38,437 bases of DNA. Source: JAAYAY01 sp964429355. Its GTDB lineage: Bacteria; Planctomycetota; Planctomycetia; Pirellulales; Thermoguttaceae. The notes beneath the pieces are model-generated. The model worked only from the letters and a program-made list of their open reading frames with translations, did no database searches and was not told the DNA's origin. The translations under genes and the position numbers were made by a program. Within the stretch, counting starts at the first letter, position 1, and each line of letters starts with the position of its first letter. Of this stretch, positions 30,783-38,437 are shown piece by piece. The stretch is taken from contig CAYSCH010000040.1 of assembly GCA_964429355.1 (NCBI GenBank), positions 1-38,437 of the forward strand, read 5' to 3'.

Positions 30783-31665
30783 GTCCTGTTCCTGTCGACC
30801 AGGCCATTCACCCGCAGGCCGCCACCGGGCTTGCCTCAGGGCAGTCACCTCGGACCGGTGGCACGCGGCGCGGTGGTTGCCATGCTTCTCGCACCGGGAT
30901 ATGCCCGGATGGGGGGAAGAAAGAACCGGCTTTCTCACCAAGGTCAAGTTCTCCTCTTGGTGGCTGCAGATTCAGCAGCCCTGAAGGCCGCCTGAGGCCG
31001 ACCAAGGGCCGCCGGTAGGGACGAGAGCGGGACCAGAAGGGCAAGCTCTCCACGGGCCAGATAAGGCTCTGAAGGGCAAATCCAGGCGATCCTTGTGCTC
31101 CCATTTCCCGAAACCCTTGTACTACTAACCTCAAAGATCGTGAAGTTTTTCACAGAGATCCGCGACCATCGGGAGCAGGCTGTTTTCAGCTCGAGCGGTA
31201 GCTCGTATTGTTTGGCGACCCTGCCGCCCTGCGAGTCTCCCTCCTGCTCCGAGGGCCGCGCGGGAGTCGCAGGCCGGAGGCATTCGCCGATCATCGAATT
31301 GCCGCCTGCGGTGGTTCCTTCGCCAGGCCTTTCGCCCGGCACGGCGCCCGGGGCAAACTGCTGGTATCAAAGTGCTTGGAGCGATCGCGATTCAGGCAGC
31401 CGGACGGCTATTCCCAACAGGATTGGCTCCTGATGTGCCACCTGAAATACCATCCCCAACTTGCCACGCTTCTCCATTTCCATGCCCATACGTTCGTTAC
31501 GACCCAGAAAGGAGGAAAATTGGTCAGGGCTTACCAGTCTTACTCAACTAGCGCGACTGGCATGTCCGATACCATCGTCATGACCGGAGTTGCACAGAGA
31601 TGCGCGCGGCGTCAGTCTGTGCGGTGCAGGGGATCAAAGCAAGACACCAAATTGGGTCAACGATC
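30783..31665. other. Long intergenic region before the barrel-protein gene
   Basis: About 880 bp carry no recognisable gene. Visible elements are a small hairpin CGAGC-GGTA-GCTCG (near 31191) and AAAGGAGGAAA (31508-31518), a strong ribosome-binding-like sequence with only a doubtful TTG start after it. No convincing promoter was found, although one must exist after the terminator at 30746. Confidence 0.5.
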
Positions 31666-33002
31666 ATGTCGCTCAATCGAACAACAACGTGGATGGCCGC
31701 TCTGGCAGGCGTGTTCCTGCTGGCATTGCCCGCTCCAGGCCAAGGCTTGCAGAATTTGCAGCTGTTTGCCCCGGCCGAATACAGTAGCTACGGCGGAGGC
31801 GTTCGGGCAAAGGAAGGATTCTTCTTCGCCTTCGATTATCTCCATTGGTCGACGTCGGCTCCGGAAGGGGTCCCGATCGGCTTCCCCAGCGAGGGACGCC
31901 CGGCCTTCTATGGCCCCGACACCGGCGACTACGTCGTTCAGACGAACAGCCTCGACNNNNNNNNNNCTTCAGCCACCAGTGGGAAAACGGCGAGCGCTTT
32001 GAGATCGGTGACCGGTGGGACCATCACGGCTGGATGCTCGGTACTCTTCGCCTGAAAACCAACAGCGAGAATGAAATCACCGCCAACGGCGTGAGCATGG
32101 TCTGGGACGACCCGCCCCAGGGCCAAGAGAACCGACGGTTGCTCCAGGGCTACTACCTCTGGCCGGTCGGTCAGCCTTGGCCGGAGGACACGACGCAGGA
32201 ACAGCAAATATACGTCTATGGTGTGGACGCGGAAGAACTGCTCCCGGCGGTAATCCGTGACCTGCCGGTGACCTTCGACGATTTCAAGGTCGAAAACCAC
32301 AACGAGACCTGGGGTGCGGAACTGATGTACTCCTTTCGCACTCATCCCCAGCAGCATGGCGGATTCTTCGAATTCTACGCCGGTGCCCGATACCTCGAGT
32401 TCAACGATCTGTTCTCCGTAGACGCCAGGAATCGCATTGCCGTAGATGCCGACACCGAAGTGGCTCCGGACGAACGGGTGCCCTACTGGACCCCTGGTGC
32501 ATCCCTTGCCGACAGCTACTGGTGGACCAGCGCAGACAACCATATCGTCGGTCCGCAATTGGCTCTCAGATGGTTCGTTACAAGTGAACGGTGGACCTTC
32601 GATACTTCGGGACGCTTTGTGGCCGGTTTCAACAACCAGAACATCGACCAGCAGGGAACCCTGGCCTCCCGTTGGACGGCAGGCGAGATCTACACGTCGG
32701 ACCTCGATGCCGAACCGGCGGAATTGCAGGGTCGCCCGCTGGCATTGTCCAAGACGTCGTTCACCCACTCAGCCCACGAGAACGAATGGAGCCCGATTGT
32801 CGAGCTGCGAGCCAACCTGCAGTATCAGCTCACACGAGGGCTCTCGGTTCGCGGCGGTTGGACGGGAATGTGGATAGACGGAATTGCCCGCGGCTCAGCC
32901 CTCAACGTGTATCGGGTGCCGACCATGGGCCTGGACCTTTCAGACAATCGCCAGGACGTGTTCATCCACGGCTTCAACTTCGGTGTGCTCCTGAACTACT
33001 GA
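31666..33002 (+). CDS. Outer-membrane beta-barrel protein, BBP7-like
   Basis: The product is about 445 residues, split by a 10-N gap at 31957-31966 where the frame shifts. It starts with a signal peptide (TWMAALAGVFLLALPAPGQG). A segment FFFAFDYLHWS near residue 50 follows, which is how planctomycete barrel proteins of the BBP7 type often begin. The rest alternates polar and aromatic residues as in transmembrane beta-strands (FFEFYAGARYLEF, NHIVGPQLALRWFV, GLSVRGGWTGMWIDGIARG). It ends in FNFGVLLNY with a terminal aromatic residue, the usual signal for outer-membrane barrel insertion. The ATG at 31666 has no good ribosome binding site; an in-frame ATG at 31600 is possible but would bury the signal peptide. 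A strong terminator follows. Pore or surface function is inferred from fold. Confidence 0.75.
31957..31966. other. Assembly gap (10 N) inside the barrel-protein gene
   Basis: The reading frame differs on the two sides (continuing as FSHQWENGERFEIG after the gap), so the real missing length is unknown and is not ten bases. Confidence 0.95.
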
Positions 33003-33047
33003 TCCCCGCGCAGGCACTCCGGCCAGAATCGGGTCCAAGAATCACCA

Positions 33048-33086
33048 AACGCCGCGAGAAGTTTCTCGCGGCGTTTTCGTTTGTTG
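33048..33086 (+). terminator. Intrinsic terminator after the barrel-protein gene
   Basis: A perfect 13 bp stem, AACGCCGCGAGAA (33048-33060) with TTCTCGCGGCGTT (33063-33075), is followed by a T-rich tail. It begins 45 bp after the stop codon. Part of the stem could also serve the opposite-strand transcript. Confidence 0.85.
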
Positions 33087-33161
33087 TAGAGTGTCACCCC
33101 GGCAGTCGGTGTCCGCTGCCCGATTACCTGCGGATGACTACGCTCCCAGCCAGGGCGTCTT

Positions 33162-33347
33162 TCAGTTCTGTTCCTGGAGCTTCATCTTTCGAAGCTCCTC
33201 CAACTCTGTGCCAAGGCGGTGTCGCAATGGGCTTTCAGGTCGCAATTCGTCGAGCAGGACCTGGGCCTTCTCAAACGTTGTTTCGTCGAATTGCCCCCGA
33301 TTGAACAGCCGTCGCCAACTCTGGTTAATCTGTTGTTCCGTAAGCAA
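33162..33347 (-). CDS. Possible small soluble protein (61 residues)
   Basis: A TTG start at 33347 with AAGGGGG six bases before it opens a 61-residue frame that looks like a real helical protein: LTEQQINQSWRRLFNRGQF, FEKAQVLLDELRP and LEELRKMKLQEQN. A longer frame begins with GTG at 33455 but its first 36 residues look random. It lies 409 bp downstream of the FAAL-ACP-synthase gene on the same strand, so it could be on the same transcript. I do not recognise a family. It may be chance. Confidence 0.4.
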   Translation of the reverse strand: MLTEQQINQSWRRLFNRGQFDETTFEKAQVLLDELRPESPLRHRLGTELEELRKMKLQEQN

Positions 33348-33756
33348 TCTAAACCCCCTTGGGTAAAGAACCGTGAAGTGTGAACTTATCGTTGGCCCGG
33401 ATTTGCCATGCCGGCCGCGATCTCGCCTCTTGTGATTGAACTGGGCCTCCACCACGACAGATCCGTCTGACGCGGCAATGTGCTCCCGAAGGGCCCGAGG
33501 TTCTCATCCTGACCGAGTAACTCTCTCACTAACAGCATTATTACCGTTTCGAAGTGAATCGGACAACTCATCCTTCGAGTATATATCCGGAATCGTGTTT
33601 CGTTTAGCATGCGTTTGGACGTTTTGGGACCAATCCATTCGGGGGCCCTCGCTGCCGTTAGCCGGACGCAAGAGGGCTCCCCCGGCGGCAGAAGCAGATC
33701 TGCATGAGTCGATGCGACCCGCTGTCACCTGTTTCAGGTTCGCTCACGTTTCAACC
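33348..33756. other. Intergenic region with nothing recognised
   Basis: About 410 bp between the FAAL-ACP-synthase gene and the possible small gene. No terminator, repeat or convincing coding frame was seen. Confidence 0.45.
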
Positions 33757-36700
33757 TCACAGGTCTCTTGAGGCCGCCCCTGTCAGGTGGGCCGGCTTGA
33801 TCTTCTCCAATTCCTCGACGATTGCATCGACTGTACGCCGGATCTGCTCTTCGCTGTGGAGCGAGGTGATGAAGAAACGCAGACGTGCGGCACTCTCCTC
33901 GACGGCCGGATAGAGAATCGGCTGCACGTTTATTCCACGCTCAAACAGGGCCTTCGAAAGCTGAAGGGCGTGCATGGAGTTGCCAAGGATCACGGGAATT
34001 ACCGGGGAGTCCTTGCTCATGCCCGTGTTGATTCCGCGACTCTTGGCCAGGTCCAGGAACAGTCTGGCACGCTGGCGGAGTTGCTCGGTCCGGTACGGTT
34101 CGGCCTGGAGCAGGCGGATGGAAGCCAATGCCGCGGCCGCGTTGGGAGGCGATAGACCCACGCTGTAAACAAAGCCTGGAGACGTGTACTTGAGATACTC
34201 GACGAGGGCTTTGCACCCCGCAATGTACCCGCCGCAACTGCCGAAAGACTTGCTGAGCGTACCCATCAGAATCTCGACATCGGCCGGATCGACCCCGAAG
34301 TGCTCGCAGATGCCGCGTCCTGATGGTCCAAGCACCCCCATCGAGTGGGCTTCGTCGATCATGAGGATCGCCTTGTGACGCCGTTTGACCTCCAGGAATC
34401 TCGGTAGATCAGGAATGTCGCCGTCCATGCTGTAGACACCTTCGATCACCAGAAGCACGCGGCGGTACTCATGGCGTATTCTCTGAAGAATGTCGTTGGC
34501 AGCTGCCCAATCGTTATGCGGGAACGGACGGCGGCGGGCGCCGGAAAGAATGCCCCCTTGCAGGATGCTATTGTGCGAAAGTGCGTCGTGGAGGATCAGG
34601 TCGCCGGGGCCGAACAGGTGCCCAATTGTGCTCTCATTCGTGGCGTGCCCCCCCACGTACACGATGGAATCCTCGGCACCGACCAGGTCACGGATGGCGC
34701 GTTCCAGGTCGCCGTGCAGGTCCTTCTCGCCCGAGACCAGGCGGCTTGCCGACACACTCGTTCCGTACTGCTGGCAGGCGTGCTGGGCGGCTTCCACGAC
34801 TACCGGATCGCCCGACATTCCAAGGTAGTTGTAGCCCGAAAAGCTGATCAATTCACGCCCGTCGATGATCGTCGTGTCGGTCGTGACACCCTCATGGACG
34901 TTGAAGTAGGGAGACAACCCGGTGGATTCGAGCAGGTCGAGTCCCTCGCGAAGCTTCACATATTCGGGGAACAGCTCAAAACGGCAGCTCTCCTCGGGAG
35001 GTTCGTATTGCTCGGGCCGGAGAGCGGTTGCACGCACCGGCACCACCAGGTACCGCCGAACGGCATCCACAACCTGGCGCGCGGTGATAAGTTCGGGCAG
35101 GACCTCTTCTGGAAACCGTCCCCCAAAACGTTCCTCAAGCGCCGCCACAATCTCCGTCCGCTCCAGGGAATCCATCCCCAATTCAGTGATCGGGGTATCG
35201 AGTTCCATTCCATCGGCTCGCTCTCGGGCGACACGCCGCACCTCTTCGAAGACGATTTCCTCCGTGGTCTTTCCGGCCCCCGACCGGTCAGCAGCCTGGG
35301 ACGCCTTCGGTGCAGACGGTTTCTTTCCGTTGCTGCCCGCAGGGGCGGTCGTTCCGGGGTGCGAAACGACCGCTTTCAGATCGGCAGCGGGCTTCTCGGC
35401 GGTTTTTGCCGACTCGGCGGGGGGGAGCATCTGGCCCACCTCCCACTGCGCAACGACAGCCAGCGTGCCGTTGAGATACCCGTCGCGACAGGCGTGGCGT
35501 TGGATCTTTCCGCTCGTGGTTTTCGGCACGCTTCCGGCCTTGACCAGCACAACCGCATCCAGGCCGAGTTCATGCTCGCGAGAGACGTCGCGTCGAATGG
35601 CGCTGATGATCTCCGAGAATTTTGCCGTACGATGGCGTTCCACTTCCTGCACAACAACAAGTCGTTCCTGGTCCCCCACCTCCGCAACAAAGACGCCCCC
35701 GCTGTCCGGCCGGAGCCTTTCGTGGCTTTCCTGGACGGTCTGTTCGACGTCTTGAGGATAGATATTCACGCCGTGGAGGATGATGAGGTCCTTGATGCGA
35801 CCGGTGATGAACAGTTCGCCTTCGTACATGAAGCCCAGATCGCCGGTTCTCAAAAACGGCCCCTCGCCGCTCTCTGCCAGGCGGGCCTTGAAGATCTCCT
35901 CGGTCACATCCGGCCGTTGCCAATATCCCAGGGCAACACTCGGGCCTGAGACCCAGACTTCACCGATTCGTCCCTCGGGCTGGGCCGTGCGCGATTGCGG
36001 ATCTGCAATCACAACTCGTTGATCCGGCAGAGTCTGGCCGCACCCCACCAGAGTCTTCGCCTTGGGCGCGGCGATTTCAACGACTTCCGCCCGATCCTCC
36101 GCCAGCGCGTGTGCGTCGAATGCGCGGATGACGGGGGGCCTTTTGGCCCAACTTCCCGTAACGATCAATGTCGCTTCCGCGAGGCCGAAACAGGGATAGA
36201 AAGCCTCCCGTCGGAAACCGCAGCGTGCGAACTTCTTCGAAAATGCCTCGATCGTCTCGGCCCGAACCGGTTCGGCTCCGTTGAAGGCCACTTCCCAGGT
36301 GCTCAGATCAAGCTCGTCGATTTGCTCATCGGTGATCTTGCGCACGCACAGGTCATAGGCGAAGTTCGGCCCTCCGCTGGTCGTTCCGCGATACTTCGTG
36401 ATCGCGCGCAGCCAGCGCAACGGCCGCTGAAGAAACGACATGGGCGACATGAACACATTCGGCCGGCCTACATAGAGTGGCTGGAGAATCCCTCCGATCA
36501 GCCCCATGTCGTGATAGCTCGGCAACCAGTACACTCCCGAGCTGCTTCGAGAATGCTCGAATCCGTAAGAAATCAGCGCGGAATTGTGAACGAGGTTGGC
36601 GTGGTCCAGCATCACTCCCTTGGGAGTGCCGGTCGAACCGGACGTATATTGCAGGAAGGCGAGAGTGTCCGCATGGATGTCGGGCATCTCCCAGTCCTCG

Positions 36701-37176
36701 GCCGTCTTGTCGTCGAGGTGGGAAGTGGCCAGCCAGGCGAGTTCTTTCAGATGCGGCGTTTCGTCAATCAGGCCCTCAACTCGTTCGAGCACCGAGTCGG
36801 TTGTGAGGGCCACCTTGGCCTCCGCGTCGTCCGCGATCGATTGGATTCGTTCGAGCGAGCGATTGCGTCGCGGCGGATAGACGGGAACCGCCACAACGCC
36901 GGCGTAAAGACAACCGAAAAAGGCGGTGATGAACTCCAAACCGGCCGGATAGACCAGCAGGGCTCTCTCACCACCGAGTTTGTGGGATTCGAGCCAGGCG
37001 CCGATGGCCCTCGCTCGCCGGTCGAGCTCCCCATTGGTAATTTGTACCACGTCGTCTTCGCCGTCAATCAGGTAACTGAAGGCGATGTCGTCGCGCTGGT
37101 GTTTGGCCCGGTGACGGACCATCTCAACGAGGGTGGATGGACCGAAGAAGGTCCCTGGCAGGTGATCCAAAGGCAC
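33757..37176 (-). CDS. Trifunctional fatty acyl-AMP ligase / acyl carrier protein / alpha-oxoamine synthase
   Basis: Three enzymes are fused in 1,139 residues. Residues 1-590 are an adenylate-forming ligase of the FAAL type: YTSGSTGTPKG (177-187), the FAAL-like LPSYHDMGLIGG (218-229), RTGDLGF (443-449), ILHGVNIYPQDVE and the C-terminal SGKIQRH with Lys557. An Ala/Pro/Lys linker leads to an acyl carrier domain with ELGMDSLE, the phosphopantetheine site being Ser670. Residues about 735-1130 are a PLP enzyme of the 2-amino-3-ketobutyrate ligase/AONS/serine palmitoyltransferase group: SFSGYNYLG, DEAHSMGVLG and TLSKSFGSCGGYIAG with Lys976 binding PLP. Expected chemistry: activate a fatty acid as acyl-AMP, load it on the carrier, then condense it with an amino acid, releasing CO2, to give a long-chain amino ketone. 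The GTG start at 37176 has GGGAG ten bases upstream. The amino acid used is unknown. Confidence 0.9.
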   Translation of the reverse strand: MPLDHLPGTFFGPSTLVEMVRHRAKHQRDDIAFSYLIDGEDDVVQITNGELDRRARAIGAWLESHKLGGERALLVYPAGLEFITAFFGCLYAGVVAVPVYPPRRNRSLERIQSIADDAEAKVALTTDSVLERVEGLIDETPHLKELAWLATSHLDDKTAEDWEMPDIHADTLAFLQYTSGSTGTPKGVMLDHANLVHNSALISYGFEHSRSSSGVYWLPSYHDMGLIGGILQPLYVGRPNVFMSPMSFLQRPLRWLRAITKYRGTTSGGPNFAYDLCVRKITDEQIDELDLSTWEVAFNGAEPVRAETIEAFSKKFARCGFRREAFYPCFGLAEATLIVTGSWAKRPPVIRAFDAHALAEDRAEVVEIAAPKAKTLVGCGQTLPDQRVVIADPQSRTAQPEGRIGEVWVSGPSVALGYWQRPDVTEEIFKARLAESGEGPFLRTGDLGFMYEGELFITGRIKDLIILHGVNIYPQDVEQTVQESHERLRPDSGGVFVAEVGDQERLVVVQEVERHRTAKFSEIISAIRRDVSREHELGLDAVVLVKAGSVPKTTSGKIQRHACRDGYLNGTLAVVAQWEVGQMLPPAESAKTAEKPAADLKAVVSHPGTTAPAGSNGKKPSAPKASQAADRSGAGKTTEEIVFEEVRRVARERADGMELDTPITELGMDSLERTEIVAALEERFGGRFPEEVLPELITARQVVDAVRRYLVVPVRATALRPEQYEPPEESCRFELFPEYVKLREGLDLLESTGLSPYFNVHEGVTTDTTIIDGRELISFSGYNYLGMSGDPVVVEAAQHACQQYGTSVSASRLVSGEKDLHGDLERAIRDLVGAEDSIVYVGGHATNESTIGHLFGPGDLILHDALSHNSILQGGILSGARRRPFPHNDWAAANDILQRIRHEYRRVLLVIEGVYSMDGDIPDLPRFLEVKRRHKAILMIDEAHSMGVLGPSGRGICEHFGVDPADVEILMGTLSKSFGSCGGYIAGCKALVEYLKYTSPGFVYSVGLSPPNAAAALASIRLLQAEPYRTEQLRQRARLFLDLAKSRGINTGMSKDSPVIPVILGNSMHALQLSKALFERGINVQPILYPAVEESAARLRFFITSLHSEEQIRRTVDAIVEELEKIKPAHLTGAASRDL

Positions 37177-37748
37177 GAGGATTCAAGCTCCCGCTAAAAA
37201 TCGAACAGGACCGACACGAGGATCCACAGTAGCAACGATCCCTCATGCAGAACAACGCATCGGACTCAGCAGGACCCGGTCTTCCCGACGGAGTCTGTAA
37301 TAGAGAGCCGGTGGGGGCGGATTGTCGAAATGGATAGAACATCCCTCCAGACGATATCCACGAGGCACCCGAAACAGGCCAGGGGCACAGACCAACGATT
37401 TGCCCTACTCACCCGCTTCCGCCAATTCGAATACCATCTACCAAATCGCTTCGGACGTTTCAAACATCCGTGAAGAACCGAAGTGGTGAACCCGGAATAA
37501 GCAAAAATGGCCGAATAATTCGCCCATTCTAGGCGAATAACCGAGATCCCGCAATCGCGCCCCCTCTGCAGGGCAGGAGCCCATGGCGGCGCCAGAGAGG
37601 CATCCCCAACTGGGGATCCCCACGCTAGGCAGAGAAGGTGGGCGAAGTTACGCCACGTTTTGTTGTGGCAACCTGGAGGATTTGATATTGTGCCTAATGG
37701 GGGAAGGAACAGTTCCCCCGGGGAACGATCATCAGTAGAGGACTCACC
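37177..37748. other. Divergent intergenic region
   Basis: About 570 bp between two divergent genes. It must contain both promoters but no clear -35/-10 pair was found. It contains ATCCCC-AACT-GGGGAT (near 37602-37617) and the hairpin at 37699-37719. No coding frame is supported. Confidence 0.45.
37699..37719 (+). promoter_or_regulatory. Hairpin just upstream of the zinc-ribbon gene
   Basis: GGGGGAA (37699-37705), loop GGAACAG and TTCCCCC (37713-37719) form a perfect 7 bp stem. It ends 18 bp before the Shine-Dalgarno GAGGA (37738-37742). Role unknown; a leader hairpin or operator is possible. Confidence 0.35.
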
Positions 37749-38437
37749 ATGCTCCAAATCACTTGCCCAAATTGCCAGAGCAGGCTGAACGCGAAAGAGA
37801 AACTGATCGGGCAGACTCGGAACTGCCCGAAATGCAAGCATCCTGTGCTGATCCAAGGTCCCCCAGCCGTCGCCGCCGGAGCATCCGACGACGCGCCGGT
37901 TGCCGAATCGGGCGATGGGATGCCGGCGGTTCTTGTGGAACCACGCGACGAGGGTGAGGGTTTGGCGCAGGTGACCCCTGTCGCCGATCCGGTCAAGGAA
38001 CTGAAAGCCCCCAACAGGTATGTGATCCTTGACCGCCAGCGGATCATCGCCGTGTGGGAAGGTGACTTGTGGCAGTTGAAGACGCCCATGGGATTGATCA
38101 GTGCCAAACGCAACACGGAACAGATACCTTCTCAGGGGGTCTTCCGGCTCGTGGAGCTCCGCGTCACGCGCACCGCCGAGGCAATGTATCTGACGGGCAT
38201 CGTCTCCCATGAGTTGGCACCTCGCTTTGCCTTGCCCGCCATTGCTCGAGGCGATAACCAGATCCTGGAGAAGATTGTCCGGCCCTCAGGCCTGACTCGC
38301 GACCAGAAACAGATGATCCGACGCTATCTCCTGGAGTCATTCATGCCTGACGTGTGGCGCCACAACGACCAGATCACTGAGTATCTGGCCAGTGCCGACC
38401 AGCACACGCAGGGTGTGTTGGTCGAATTGCCCAGCGA
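37749..38437 (+). CDS. Zinc-ribbon protein of unknown function (3' end outside window)
   Basis: An ATG at 37749, six bases after GAGGA (37738-37742), opens a frame that runs without a stop to the right edge (229 codons). The N-terminus is a CXXC...CXXC zinc ribbon: CPNCQSRLNA, then GQTRNCPKCKHPV, followed by a flexible Ala/Glu/Pro-rich linker (about 37-90). Next is a domain reading YVILDRQRIIAVWEGDLWQL and ELRVTRTAEAMYLTGIVSHE, rich in beta-strand. The part near the edge (SGLTRDQKQMIRRYLLESFM) is helical. Zinc ribbons of this kind head many planctomycete cytoplasmic proteins. I do not recognise the second domain. Confidence 0.8.
   Translation, partial: MLQITCPNCQSRLNAKEKLIGQTRNCPKCKHPVLIQGPPAVAAGASDDAPVAESGDGMPAVLVEPRDEGEGLAQVTPVADPVKELKAPNRYVILDRQRIIAVWEGDLWQLKTPMGLISAKRNTEQIPSQGVFRLVELRVTRTAEAMYLTGIVSHELAPRFALPAIARGDNQILEKIVRPSGLTRDQKQMIRRYLLESFMPDVWRHNDQITEYLASADQHTQGVLVELPS

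Noticed and set aside
34471..37197. Plus-strand frames of 492 and 400 residues opposite the FAAL-ACP-synthase gene
   Set aside because: All enzyme motifs are on the minus strand; these frames are shadows without protein-like features.
37266..38210. Minus-strand frame of 314 residues near the right edge
   Set aside because: It lies opposite the zinc-ribbon gene, which has CXXC motifs and a good ribosome binding site, and it extends through a non-coding hairpin region.

Overview
The window looks like a scaffold from a GC-rich planctomycete (Pirellulales-like), probably from a metagenome because four runs of exactly ten N interrupt it. The main reason for the planctomycete call is the N-terminal LDPLEARQLLS motif of a giant surface protein, which is a planctomycete-type export tag. 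The planctomycete-like outer-membrane barrel protein, the CsrA and the many secreted proteins of no well-known pathway agree with it. No tRNA, rRNA, CRISPR array, transposase or phage gene was seen.

Layout. Positions 1-1304 hold the tail of an unknown gene, an ArfB-like ribosome-rescue hydrolase and a UVR-motif protein, all on +. csrA follows behind its own promoter and a hairpin-rich leader (1408-1981). It converges on, and overlaps by 20 bp, a minus-strand group of envelope genes: a lipase-type lipoprotein (1962-3995), a six-helix membrane protein (4100-5245) and a secreted TraB/GumN-like protein (5712-6689). A less GC-rich non-coding stretch (6743-7709) with palindromes and a candidate promoter leads into a two-gene + operon: a TIGR03032-family protein (7710-8960) and, 25 bp later, a giant gene (8986-30714) of at least about 7,230 codons. 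A strong terminator closes the operon. A long non-coding stretch precedes an outer-membrane beta-barrel protein (31666-33002), which has its own terminator. A possible 61-residue protein, a three-domain FAAL-ACP-alpha-oxoamine synthase (33757-37176, minus) and the first 229 codons of a zinc-ribbon protein (37749 to the edge, plus) complete the window.

Main discovery. The giant protein is highly ordered. I count 56 copies of a blade-like motif (about VAMDADGDFVIxW, one per 50-70 residues in uninterrupted runs). They fall into exactly eight groups of seven. Each of the first seven groups is followed by a bacterial Ig-like (SbsA/Big_5-type) domain, and the eighth by a C-terminal Asp/Gly-rich repeat region. 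The simplest reading is eight seven-bladed beta-propellers separated by Ig-like spacers. Groups 1-3 (21 motifs) and 4-6 (21 motifs) match one to one, showing a tandem duplication of about 8 kb. Other domains sit inside the propellers at fixed seams: a proprotein-convertase P domain between blades 5 and 6 of groups 2 and 5, and a trypsin-like protease with an intact His-Asp-Ser triad between blades 4 and 5 of group 7.

How the genes may work together (inference). The operon would put a very large, possibly calcium-stabilised, protease-bearing protein on the cell surface, with the TIGR03032 protein made alongside it. The barrel protein, lipase and TraB-like protein are further envelope proteins. 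The FAAL-ACP-synthase would make a long-chain amino ketone, a sphingoid-like lipid precursor, and is regulated separately.
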